This document shows positions 21,162 to 30,300 of a stretch of 48,845 nt of DNA, piece after piece; the stretch's first letter is position 1; the number at the start of each line of letters is the position of its first letter. The notes under the pieces are model-generated. The model saw only the letters and a list, made by a program, of their open reading frames with translations, did not search any database and was not told where the DNA came from. Position numbers and translations under genes: made by a program. This DNA is from Brotaphodocola catenula (GTDB taxonomy: Bacteria > Bacillota > Clostridia > Lachnospirales > Lachnospiraceae), in NCBI GenBank assembly GCA_020686985.1, contig JAJEPU010000025.1, positions 1 through 48,845 on the forward strand. The letters are read 5' to 3'.

Positions 21162-21766
21162 AAAAGCACCTCCAAATACTGCCGTAAAATTTTTTCAACC
21201 CGGAACATACCGGCATACCGCATCAAAGTCCGCAGATCCTTGTCCTTTCTTCTGGCATACATCTTCAGCGCACCTTGAAAAGTCTGTATTTCCATGCTGC
21301 TTCGGCTTCGGAGCAGATCGCAGATGGTGCGCTCCATATCATAGACAGGAACCGTATGCCCAAAAGGTGTTTGGCCAGTTGTCAGCCCTACCTCATATAG
21401 TTCTGGTTTGATGGTGTAAACAGAAAGGCCCTCTGCCTTTAAGCGAGTGGTGCTGTACCCTCTGCGCACCGTGATAGCGTATGGAGATGGTTCCCGGTCT
21501 GTCAAGTCATGGAAAAATAGCGCTGATTCATGGGAAAATACTGCCTGACCACATCGCAGATGTAACAGAAACATCGCATCAATCCAGGTGTCCTCGGAGA
21601 CATAAATTCCGTGAGCAACCTGCTGAAGATTTTTCTCTTTGACATATTCATAAAAAATGGGTTTTACAATTCCGCTGGCGATTACCTGTGCGGTTTGCAG
21701 CATCCCATCATGCTCGGTCAGAAGTCTGTCTAATTGCTCAAACCGTTCTGATTTGGTCACATCCAT
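21158..21766 (-). CDS. abiEi: AbiEi antitoxin/autorepressor
   Basis: A 202-residue protein with an N-terminal winged helix (about 1-60) and an AbiEi-type C-terminal domain, pattern SHESALFFHDLTDREP followed by the VYDMERTICDLLR helix. AbiEi antagonises AbiEii and represses its own promoter by binding inverted repeats. The chosen ATG has AAAGGAAG before it. A promoter with inverted repeats around its -10 lies just upstream. Confidence 0.9.
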   Translation of the reverse strand: MDVTKSERFEQLDRLLTEHDGMLQTAQVIASGIVKPIFYEYVKEKNLQQVAHGIYVSEDTWIDAMFLLHLRCGQAVFSHESALFFHDLTDREPSPYAITVRRGYSTTRLKAEGLSVYTIKPELYEVGLTTGQTPFGHTVPVYDMERTICDLLRSRSSMEIQTFQGALKMYARRKDKDLRTLMRYAGMFRVEKILRQYLEVLL

Positions 21767-21777
21767 CACTTCCTTTC

Positions 21778-21814
21778 GTGCTACTATTATACACGGATGT
21801 AGCACAGAAGTAAA
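21778..21814 (-). promoter_or_regulatory. abiE promoter and operator
   Basis: TTTACT-17-TATAAT on the minus strand. GTGCTAC and GTAGCAC arms (21778-21784 and 21799-21805) enclose the -10, so a bound protein would block RNA polymerase. The arrangement fits AbiEi autoregulation. Confidence 0.7.
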
Positions 21815-21861
21815 TATAGCAATTTAACAGACACTGTCTGGCATTTTTGTGACCGCGCATT

Positions 21862-22173
21862 TTATCCATAAACCAAATCCTGAATGGCAAACTTCAAGTC
21901 CTGCACCTTGCCCAGCAGCCAGATGGCAGCCATCGGCAGACCATAGGGACTAATAAGGAATGCCATCACCAGCAGGATAATGCCGTTTTGCAGGGAACAG
22001 GTCAGCAGAACCGCCACACCCAGCAGGGCGATCACCATGCTGATAAGCCCCAGCACCAGACCGGAGACATAGACGATCCCCACACAAATCCAAACGAACA
22101 GGGTCAGCGCCAGAATCACCGGAACCATCACGATCTTCAACAGCAGTTTCAACAAAAATACCAATGCCCTCAT
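21862..22173 (-). CDS. CD1845-like integral membrane protein of the ICE
   Basis: A 103-residue hydrophobic protein with three or more membrane segments and few charged residues except at the ends. It resembles the CD1845-type small membrane proteins carried near mob genes in Clostridial ICEs. GGGAGGAGG lies before the ATG. It could be part of, or protect from, the transfer channel. The role is unknown. Confidence 0.78.
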   Translation of the reverse strand: MRALVFLLKLLLKIVMVPVILALTLFVWICVGIVYVSGLVLGLISMVIALLGVAVLLTCSLQNGIILLVMAFLISPYGLPMAAIWLLGKVQDLKFAIQDLVYG

Positions 22174-22328
22174 TGTTATGCCTCCTCCCAAAATCACAGT
22201 TCCTGTTCCTGATTCCATTATCCCTGTCTCACAGCCAAAAGGCAAGGATACAGACAAAAAGAAAAAGCGGAGGAAGGTGCGGCGAAGAAACGCCGTTCCT
22301 CCCTCCGCAGATGGGGTATTTGTCCCGG
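22174..22328 (-). other. Gap between CD1845-like gene and mobC; possible oriT region
   Basis: No gene. Apart from the hairpin listed separately, it has a purine-rich stretch and CAAATACCCC. Its position beside mobC makes it a candidate transfer origin, by position only. Confidence 0.25.
22267..22308 (-). terminator. Terminator-like hairpin after mobC
   Basis: A long GC-rich stem (GCGGAGG-AGG-CGGCG arms around a TTTCTT loop) followed on the minus strand by TTTTTCTTTTTG. It fits a terminator, but such structures also occur at transfer origins. Confidence 0.7.
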
Positions 22329-22673
22329 TTACGAAAGTTTGGAGAGTTGTGTCAGTATCTCTTTAACTCCGTCCCATAACTGTTCCTGCCGCTGGGATAT
22401 ATCCTCCAAATCGACATCATAAATCCGCCCGGTCTCATGCACCTTGCGGGTCAGCTGATTTAAGTTGTTGCTGCTCCTGCGCAGCAGGGATACCAGTTCT
22501 TTCAGTTCCGGCAAATCCAGCTGCACCACATAGCCGTCCACAGCCATTTTCCGCAGATAGGCGCTCAGGTTTTTTGTCCCAAACTGTGCCATTTTCTGCT
22601 GAATCAACTCCATTTCATCAGCGGATACCCAAAACAGAACCGGCACATCCCGCTTGCGCTTGGGGCTGCTCAT
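22329..22673 (-). CDS. mobC: MobC-family relaxosome accessory protein
   Basis: A 114-residue protein with a ribbon-helix-helix-like N-terminus and the MobC signature LLRRSSNNLNQLTRKV near 63-78. MobC helps open the transfer origin for the relaxase. Its ATG overlaps the DUF3848/3849 stop codon. The terminator-like hairpin follows. Confidence 0.88.
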   Translation of the reverse strand: MSSPKRKRDVPVLFWVSADEMELIQQKMAQFGTKNLSAYLRKMAVDGYVVQLDLPELKELVSLLRRSSNNLNQLTRKVHETGRIYDVDLEDISQRQEQLWDGVKEILTQLSKLS

Positions 22674-23476
22674 CGCTCCGGCTCCTGTTTCTTCGGGGCG
22701 GCAGGCTTATGGGCAGGCGGTTCCTGTTTGAGCTTTTGCAGGACAGAACTTTTCTGCTGTTCTTGAGCGACTTTTCGGAACTGTCTGGTGAACAGGTCGG
22801 TCAAACCGGGATTGACCTGATCTACCACCAGATAGGCACAGTGGCGGGAAGCGCCGCTGTCCTCCAGCATAGGAATGGTTTTTGCCCATGCTTTATTGTC
22901 CTGAGAGATACGCCCGTCATAGTTCTTGCGTTGGATGGTGTTGGCAAGAATAAACTGTACCCGTTCCGTCCCGAACTTTTCCAGCACATCTTTGACCGCC
23001 GCCTCCGTATCCAGCCGATTCTCTGCATAGTGGGCGCTGATGGTCTGCTCAATGGCTTCTTTGCAGGCGCTGTTCGCCTGATATGAGAGGTTGTACTGTG
23101 CTATTTCCCCATGCTCGGACGCATAGGCAGCAGAATGTGGATAGACCGGTGTTGTTCGCAGTTCCTTTTTAGCTCTGCACACATCGTCGGCACGGTTCTC
23201 AATGCTGTCCCGGATCACATCCATGTGACCGGTCTCCAGCTTTTCAAAGTAGCGGTACACATCCGCCAGAGGCGAAGAAGATTCCAAAAGTGCCTGGGCC
23301 TGGGCGTCGGTCAGCTCCAGCTCCTCCATTGCCATCACAATATCCTCACGGACAGTATATTCATAGGTGTGGTGCAGGATTTCTTCCGGGGGCTGGCTTT
23401 TCAGCCAGTCCCTATATTTTTCCTGCTCAGTGGCCATCTTTTCATAAAGGGCTGTATTCAGATTATTGGTATTCAT
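22670..23476 (-). CDS. DUF3848/DUF3849-type ICE protein
   Basis: A 268-residue protein with an N-terminal helical domain (about 1-100, DUF3848-like: YEYTVREDIVMAME) and a DUF3849-like domain (about 120-230: VYPHSAAYASEHGE and the YAENRLD helix), then a Pro/Lys-rich tail. Both are typical of Tn1549-type ICEs and of unknown function. GGAGGTG lies inside the end of the upstream helicase gene, so translation is coupled. It precedes mobC with an ATGA overlap. Confidence 0.82.
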   Translation of the reverse strand: MNTNNLNTALYEKMATEQEKYRDWLKSQPPEEILHHTYEYTVREDIVMAMEELELTDAQAQALLESSSPLADVYRYFEKLETGHMDVIRDSIENRADDVCRAKKELRTTPVYPHSAAYASEHGEIAQYNLSYQANSACKEAIEQTISAHYAENRLDTEAAVKDVLEKFGTERVQFILANTIQRKNYDGRISQDNKAWAKTIPMLEDSGASRHCAYLVVDQVNPGLTDLFTRQFRKVAQEQQKSSVLQKLKQEPPAHKPAAPKKQEPER

Positions 23477-23477
23477 G

Positions 23478-24965
23478 TTATCGCACCTCCTCATGCTGTT
23501 TTGGTTTCTTGTCTGTACTGCGGGGCGTCGCCGGACGTTTCAGATGATCCAGCACCGAAGGCCGTGCGCTTTTGGCAACAACAGCCTCGGCGTGTGCCTG
23601 TCCCTTTCCGTCGATGTTCAGCAAAGTATCCAGCTCCACCAGACGGGCATTTTTGCTTCGCAGTTCTTCTTCATAAAGGAATGGCTTTCCGACTTCCTCC
23701 TTTGCGGCAGCCTGCTGCTGATAGAGGTTATCCAGCTGGGCCTTTGCCGCCTCCAGACGCTGGGGCATCTGAGCGAGGGCATTGTCGATACGGGTAAGAT
23801 TTCCGCGAGGGTCTGTACCAAGGGTTGCCCGGTGGGTCATCTGTCCTTTCAGCAGGAGCGTATACTCCTGTTTCCAAGCGGAAAATTCCACGGATATGGC
23901 ATATCCCCGGTAGCTGCCGATCTGCACCGGATCGGAGGTTTTGACCTCCTTGCAGGCATCCAAAAGGGCTGCGCCGGCGTTCTCCTTATCGGTCAGCAGA
24001 TCGCCACGGATTTCCATACCAGCAAAACCGTCCTCCGGGTGCGGGTGCGCTGCCAAAACCTCCAGATCGGATTCAAAGCCCTTGATAAAGCCTTTGTGCT
24101 TTTCAATCTCCTCCGGGAAGTATTTGAGCAGCTGGTCCTCCAGACGATATTGCTTGCTCTGGTGGTCGGCTTTCATCAGCTTCAGGCGGGATACCTCCAC
24201 ATCCAAATCCATGCGCTCTTTGATACGTGGGTCTCCGGCACACAAAGCCTTGATCTCTGCAAAACTGAGGGCGGTTTCATCCACATCATCGCAGGAGCGT
24301 ACCGGCGATTTAGAAGTCATGATCTGACTAATGAATTTTTGCTTATTCTCCACCGTCTGCCAGAGGTATGCGTCAAAGGTTCCTTCGGTCACATAGCGGT
24401 ACACATGGACAAGAGGATTCTGGTTACCCTGGCGCTCGATACGGCCCTTGCGCTGGGCAAGGTCTCCCGGTCTCCACGGACAGTCCAGGTCATGAAGTGC
24501 CACCAGACGGTCCTGCACATTGGTGCCTGCGCCCATCTTGGCGGTGCTGCCCAAAAGGACACGCACCTGACCGGTACGGACTTTAGAGAACAACTCCTTT
24601 TTCCGCACTTCGGTGTTGGCTTCATGGATAAAAGCGATCTGGTCGGCAGGCATCCCCTGAGCAATGAGTTTCTGACGAATATCGTCATATACCGTAAAGG
24701 CCGGTTCCTGCTTCGGCAGAGGCACGGCACCTTCCAGTGCGTGAAGCAGTGGATTATCCAGCGTTTTCGCCGCCTTGCTTGCAGTAGCTTTTGCCTGCGG
24801 TGTAGAAATGTCGCAGAACACCAGCTGGGTCAGCTTGTCAGCTTCGCCATCCCGCCAGATCTGCATGATGTTGTCCACGCACTGATTGACCTTTGTGCCA
24901 GGTTCATCCGGCAGCATCTGGTTGACGATCCTCTGGTCCAGTCCCAGCTTGCGGCCATCCGAGGT
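23478..24965 (-). CDS. Methylase-helicase, exon 2 (C-terminal helicase domain)
   Basis: The 3' exon of the giant gene. It begins T-S-D-G-R-K-L-G-L at the splice junction and encodes 495 residues. They include the helicase C-terminal motifs LLGSTAKMGAGTNVQDRLVALH and QRKGRIERQGN (key residues G-G-T-N and R-GR--RQGN), then a coiled-coil tail. Without splicing of the intron this part has no start and would not be made. With splicing it joins exon 1 in frame to give a protein of about 2,929 residues. Confidence 0.88.
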   Translation of the reverse strand, partial: TSDGRKLGLDQRIVNQMLPDEPGTKVNQCVDNIMQIWRDGEADKLTQLVFCDISTPQAKATASKAAKTLDNPLLHALEGAVPLPKQEPAFTVYDDIRQKLIAQGMPADQIAFIHEANTEVRKKELFSKVRTGQVRVLLGSTAKMGAGTNVQDRLVALHDLDCPWRPGDLAQRKGRIERQGNQNPLVHVYRYVTEGTFDAYLWQTVENKQKFISQIMTSKSPVRSCDDVDETALSFAEIKALCAGDPRIKERMDLDVEVSRLKLMKADHQSKQYRLEDQLLKYFPEEIEKHKGFIKGFESDLEVLAAHPHPEDGFAGMEIRGDLLTDKENAGAALLDACKEVKTSDPVQIGSYRGYAISVEFSAWKQEYTLLLKGQMTHRATLGTDPRGNLTRIDNALAQMPQRLEAAKAQLDNLYQQQAAAKEEVGKPFLYEEELRSKNARLVELDTLLNIDGKGQAHAEAVVAKSARPSVLDHLKRPATPRSTDKKPKQHEEVR

Positions 24966-25020
24966 GTCGGGTAGGATACCGGCGAGGTAGCAATAGCTCC
25001 TTTTCCGTTATCCCCCCTCA

Positions 25021-25054
25021 GAACCGGACGTGATACTTTCGCATCATCCGGCTC
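25021..25054 (-). ncRNA. Group II intron domain V
   Basis: A 34-base hairpin with the usual two stems, bulge and GAAA tetraloop, the catalytic heart of group II introns. It lies 54 bases before the 3' splice site, as expected. Confidence 0.93.
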
Positions 25055-25069
25055 CCCAGTAATTCCATT

Positions 25070-26848
25070 TCAAGAACTTTTGGTTATATTACCATTGTGG
25101 ATTGCTACATGGCATTCCCGACATACCACAAGCGTTTTTCTTTTTCTGGCAGACATTATCTGTACCCATTTAGGTACTTCTGCCTGTCCTTTCTTCTTTA
25201 AATCTGCAAGTTTTCTTATATGGTGTACCTCTATATTTTCAGTATTTCCACATAATTCACACTTCTCTGCCAACAGTCTTTTAACTAATTCTGTTCGCCC
25301 ACCATATACCTTGTATGGTATATCCTCTATAACAGCTTTTCGTTTATGCACAAGAGAGATTCCTCCCCATGTCGCAACTAATGGCTTTTTATTAGGACGT
25401 TCTACTACAACTTGCAGACACGGAACTGTTTTTCCACTTGTACTTGTTGTAGTTGTTTTATACTTAGCCTTTTGCTTATTGATAGATGACCTGTGTTTAC
25501 ACGCAAGAGTTTTCAATAATGAAGTTTCCATATACCAGTACAACTTCGAGAACCAAGACAAATTTTGTGCGAGAATATAATACTGCACCAGTCCTCTGTA
25601 CTCTTGTTGATATGTCTGTACAATAGAAAAATCATCATCTTGCAGAAGATTATTCCTGTGAGTTGCTTTTCCACGTTTCATATATTTCTTGCATTTTTCT
25701 TCAATCACTTTTGCAGGGACTAATAGTGCGATTGCTCCATTTGTTCCTCTGCGCCCCTTTGGGTCAATATAGTCATTGACCCTTTGTGCTTTGATTTCAT
25801 ATCCAAGAAACTTTGCCGCCTGACTGCCTGCATTTGTTATTAGAGTCTTTTCTTCTGACATTATCAGATTTAATTTCTCTTTTAGAAATCTTCCTATTTC
25901 TGCTTTTATTTCTTCTGCATCTGCTTTAGAGCCAGTGAATCCAAGTAGAAAATCATCCGCATATCTCACATAGCGTAATCTGCGATAATTCTCATCTTGC
26001 GTATTAACAGAAGGTATTTTTCTGCGTTCAACCACAAGCTGATGGGCTGTCTTTGCATCTCCCTCCTTTCTGAGTTTTTGGATTTCAGCGGTCAACTTGT
26101 TGTATTCTGGATTAGATTTCTGCCTTTTCCCTTTTGTGTATTTGGGGATTAAGACTTCTTCAATCCAATTATCAAATTCGTTGAGATAAATATTAGCCAG
26201 TATCGGACTGATAACTCCGCCCTGAGGCACACCGCTGATTGTCTGATTGAATTTCCATTCTTCCAAGTATCCAGCTTCTAACATATTCGATATCAGACGG
26301 ATAAATCTTCCATCATGGATATTTCTTGCAAGTATTTCCAGTAAAATTTTATGGTCGATTGTATCAAAGTATTGAGAAATATCTCCTTCAATAAACCAGC
26401 GAGTTCCTTTCCATACCTGTATTTCTTGTAGTGCTGTATGACACCCTCTGTTTGGACGAAAACCATGGGAATGTTCGCTAAACTGTGGTTCATAATACGC
26501 TTCTAAAATCTGGCGCATTACTTCCTGTAACACTTTATCTCCCCATACGGGAATCCCCAGCGGACGTTTTTTACCATTTTTCTTTTTGATATATTCCCGT
26601 CTTGCTGGTTTCCATTGATATTTCTCCTCACGGAGTATTTCAATCATTCTGTCTATTTTCTGAATGGACATTCCATCTACCGTTTCATCTGTAACACCCT
26701 TTGTCATTGCTCCGTTATTCGGGTATAACTTAGCGTAGGCATTCAGATACAATTCACGGTTAAATAAGAGCTTGTAAACTCTTTCAATAGGTTTCTTTTG
26801 TTTCCCACGTTCTTGAATGACCGTTAAAACAGTTTTGGCTGTACGCAT
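25070..26848 (-). CDS. ltrA: Group II intron reverse transcriptase/maturase
   Basis: A 592-residue intron protein that helps the RNA splice and lets it move into DNA by target-primed reverse transcription. The reverse transcriptase has RYADDFLLGF (Asp-Asp catalytic pair) and SGVPQGGVISP. Maturase domain X follows, and an HNH endonuclease at the C-terminus (CELCGN, VHHIRKL, CRECHVAIH). All parts are present, so the intron may still be mobile. A GTG three codons earlier is an alternative start. Confidence 0.95.
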   Translation of the reverse strand: MRTAKTVLTVIQERGKQKKPIERVYKLLFNRELYLNAYAKLYPNNGAMTKGVTDETVDGMSIQKIDRMIEILREEKYQWKPARREYIKKKNGKKRPLGIPVWGDKVLQEVMRQILEAYYEPQFSEHSHGFRPNRGCHTALQEIQVWKGTRWFIEGDISQYFDTIDHKILLEILARNIHDGRFIRLISNMLEAGYLEEWKFNQTISGVPQGGVISPILANIYLNEFDNWIEEVLIPKYTKGKRQKSNPEYNKLTAEIQKLRKEGDAKTAHQLVVERRKIPSVNTQDENYRRLRYVRYADDFLLGFTGSKADAEEIKAEIGRFLKEKLNLIMSEEKTLITNAGSQAAKFLGYEIKAQRVNDYIDPKGRRGTNGAIALLVPAKVIEEKCKKYMKRGKATHRNNLLQDDDFSIVQTYQQEYRGLVQYYILAQNLSWFSKLYWYMETSLLKTLACKHRSSINKQKAKYKTTTTSTSGKTVPCLQVVVERPNKKPLVATWGGISLVHKRKAVIEDIPYKVYGGRTELVKRLLAEKCELCGNTENIEVHHIRKLADLKKKGQAEVPKWVQIMSARKRKTLVVCRECHVAIHNGNITKSS

Positions 26849-27359
26849 CTCACGCACCTACTCCTTTCTAACTAATCGAAATTACCTGTCACCCTTCGCC
26901 ATGTACAAGGCTTTCCCTTGCTCGGACTACTATGGTGACTCCGTTACCATGGGGGTCTCCCCCTTTAGGCAATCCTGCCATTCGTCAAAAGTGTACGTAT
27001 CGAGCGTCCCTTAGGTTCCTCGTTCGTTCCTTTATTCGCACTCACTGTGCGCTCTTTTACTGCAAAAAGTTACCCGATGCCAAACCACATCATCAGGCAT
27101 ACAGTAACATCGGTATCAATCGCTTTCCGAAGGGCGATGCTGTGCACCAAGTCGGAACTAAGGTTCAGGCAGTATAGCTTTAACCATAGGACACGGAACT
27201 TGCGGAGCGTCGAAGTATTGCGATTAACTTCTTATCCGCTTTACCAACATGCGATTGTCCCCTTTGAGTTTCCTCGCCAGGTAGGTTGGTTGTTCCCATT
27301 ATTCACTTTTAATAATGTCCCCCTGCGGGGGAGATACACTTTTGCGCTTAGCAGCGCAC

Positions 27360-30300
27360 GATTTTGAGCATATTATCCACCGACGGGTCCACACTGCCTC
27401 TGTGTACTTCGGAAGCGCGCTCAGAGAGTGCCTTCACCATTTCCTGCTGATGTTCGGTAGGCTGCGCCACGATGTTGTGGTATTCCACCTCCGGGGTGGG
27501 CAGGTTCAGTTGGTCGGCGGTCTTGATGTCCGCCACTTCTTTGAACAGGTTCATCAGCTCTGGCAGATTAAAGAACTTGCTGAATCTCGTTCTTGCCCGG
27601 TAGCCGGTGCCTTCCGGTGCCAGCTCCAATGCTGTGACGGTCTCCCCAAATCTGGAAGCCCAGCAGTCGAAGTGGGTCATGTTCAGTTCTTGCAGGCGTT
27701 CATACTGAAGGTAACGCTGCATGGTGTAAAGCTCGGTCATGGAGTTGCTGACCGGGGTGCCGGTGGCAAAAATCACGCCACGGTTTCCGGTGATCTCATC
27801 CATATAGCGGCACTTGGCAAACATATCGGAGGATTTCTGCGCGTCCGATGTGGAAAGACCAGCCACATTCCGCATTTTTGTGTATAGAAACAGGTTTTTA
27901 TAGTTGTGGGCCTCGTCCACAAACAAACGGTCCACACCCAGCTGCTCGAAGGTTACCACATCGTCTTTTCGCCCCTCGGCTTGCAGCTTTTCCAGTCTGG
28001 CTTCCAGAGACTTTCTGGTACGCTCCAGCTGTTTGACGGTAAAACGCTCGCCGCCACTGGCCTGTACCTCTGCAATCCCCTCAGTGATCTCGTCGATCTG
28101 TTCATAGAGAAGCCGTTCCTGACGCTCCCGGCTGATGGGGATACGCTCAAACTGGCTGTGTCCCATGATGATGGCATCATAATCACCCGTCGCAATACGT
28201 GCGCAGAACTTCTTTCGGTTATGGGTCTCAAAGTCCTTTTTGGTGGTGACTAAGATATTGGCGGAAGGATAGAGACGCAGAAACTCCGACGCCCACTGCT
28301 CTGTCAGATGGTTTGGAACCACAAAGAGAGATTTCTGGCACAGTCCCAGGCGTTTGGCTTCCATCGAAGCAGCTACCATTTCAAAAGTTTTGCCTGCGCC
28401 TACTTCATGTGCCAACAGGGTATTTCCTCCATACAGCACATGGGCAATGGCGCTTTTCTGGTGTTCCCGCAGGGTAATGGCCGGGTTCATGCCTCCAAAA
28501 GTGATGTGGCTGCCATCATATTCACGGGGACGGGTAGAGTTCATTTCCTCGTTGTACTGGCTCACCAAAGTCTGGCGGCGCTCCGGGTCTCTCCAGATCC
28601 AGTCCCTAAAGGCTTCCCGGATCGCCTGCTGTTTTTGAGCCGCCAGGGTGGTCTCCTTGGCATTCAGCACGCGGCGCTCTTTTCCGTCTGCGTCCTCTAT
28701 GGTGTCATAGATGCGGACATCCCGCAGGTTTAAGGAATCCTCCAGAATCTTGTAGGCGTTGGCGCGGCTGGTCCCATAGGTGGTATAAGCTGCCACATCG
28801 TTGTAGGATACAGAAGATTTTCCCTTGATCTGCCATTCAGCGGTAAAGGACGAATAGTTGACCCCTATACTGCGCTGGAGATAAAACGGGGTATTAAAGG
28901 TCTCATACATAAACTGCTGGATATATTCCTTGTCAATCCATGTAGCGCCCAGACGCACCTCGATCTCCGACGCATCCAAGTCTTTGGGCTGCGCGGCAGT
29001 AAGAGCTTCCACATTGACTGCATAAACCGGGTCCTGCTGTGCCGCCCGCTGCGCCTGACGCAGTTTTCGGCGTACATTGCCAGAGAGGTATTCATCAGCA
29101 GTCACATAATGGGGCGTTCCGTCCTGCTCCAACTGTCCCGGTACACGGAAGATTACGCCTTGCAGCTCTCCGGCCAGTTCTTCTTTTGTTTTTCCGGTAA
29201 GCTGGCTCATATAGTCCATATCCACGCAGGCTTTTTCCGAGATGGACACCGCCAGTGCTTCACTTGCCGTATCCACCACAGCCACCGCCTGATGGGGCTT
29301 GATGGTCCGCTTGGTGAACATATCTGCCTTACGTTCCAGTTTCCCGTCCTCGTCGATGACTTCCAGCGCACAGAGCAGGTAATAGGAAGAATCGTCTGCA
29401 TAGGCCAGACGGTTTGCACGGTCATTGATGAGACCGTATTTGGAAGAAAAGCTGTCATAGAGGCTGTTCAGTTTCGCCTGCTTCTCCCGAATGGTGCTGT
29501 CCGGAACCGCTGCATCCATCTGAAGGTCGATCAGTTCCTGCACACAATCACGCAGTTCCACAAGACCTTTTACACGGACTTCGGCGGTGGCGTTGAGGTC
29601 AGGGCGCACCATACGGCTGTTTTCCCGGTAGTACACCTGCCCGTCTACAATGGCATAGGAATAGTTCTTCACATTGGGGTCGGCAGGAATGGAGGTGTCA
29701 ATAGCTTCGCCTTCGCCCAGCTCCGGCAGCTCTGCCTCCTGATAAGTGCCATGAATGTACTTCCCAGCATCATGCAGCTGGTCGGAAAGCTTCAGTCCCT
29801 CGATGGGGTTCACGGTGTAGTCCATACCATGAGCAGTGCTTACCGGCTCCTGTCTGCCCAGCACCATTTCCGGGTGGTCGATAAAATACCGGTTGATGGC
29901 AAATCCGTCCTCCGTCTGTCCGGTTTGAGTCCATTCCGGCACAATGTCCAGCGGGCGGTCCCGCTTTTGGAGGAAGATGATGTCCGATACCACCTCGGCA
30001 CCGGCATTCTTTTTGAACGCTTCATTAGGCAGACGGATAGCTCCCAGCAGCTCGGCACGCTGGGCAAGATAGCGGCGCACGGTGGAATCCTTGGCGTCCA
30101 TAGTATAGCGGGAGGTTACAAAAGCCACCACGCCGCCGGGACGCACCTGGTCCAGTGCTTTGGCGAAAAAGTAGTTGTGAATACTGAAATTCAGCTTGTT
30201 GTAGGCTTTGTCATTGACCTGATACTGACCGAAAGGTACATTGCCGATGGCAAGGTCAAAGAAGTCACGCCTATCGGTGGTCTCAAAGCCGCCTACTGTG

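Larger units (their letters stand above)
24966..27359 (-). mobile_element. Complete group II intron in the methylase-helicase gene
   Basis: A 2,394-base intron on the minus strand. It starts GTGCG, ends GAC (the required A-pyrimidine), and has a full domain V (25021-25054, GAGCCGG...CCGGTTC with a GAAA loop) and a domain VI stem GGATA/TATCC. It carries an intact maturase gene. Removal joins ATC to ACC and restores the conserved helicase frame M-L-K-I-T-S-D-G. The stretch 26849-27359 is domains I to III of the ribozyme and has no gene. Confidence 0.92.

Noticed and set aside
26849-27359. Plus-strand small frames in the 5' part of the intron
   Set aside because: This stretch is ribozyme domains I to III; the short frames have no ribosome binding sites or homology.
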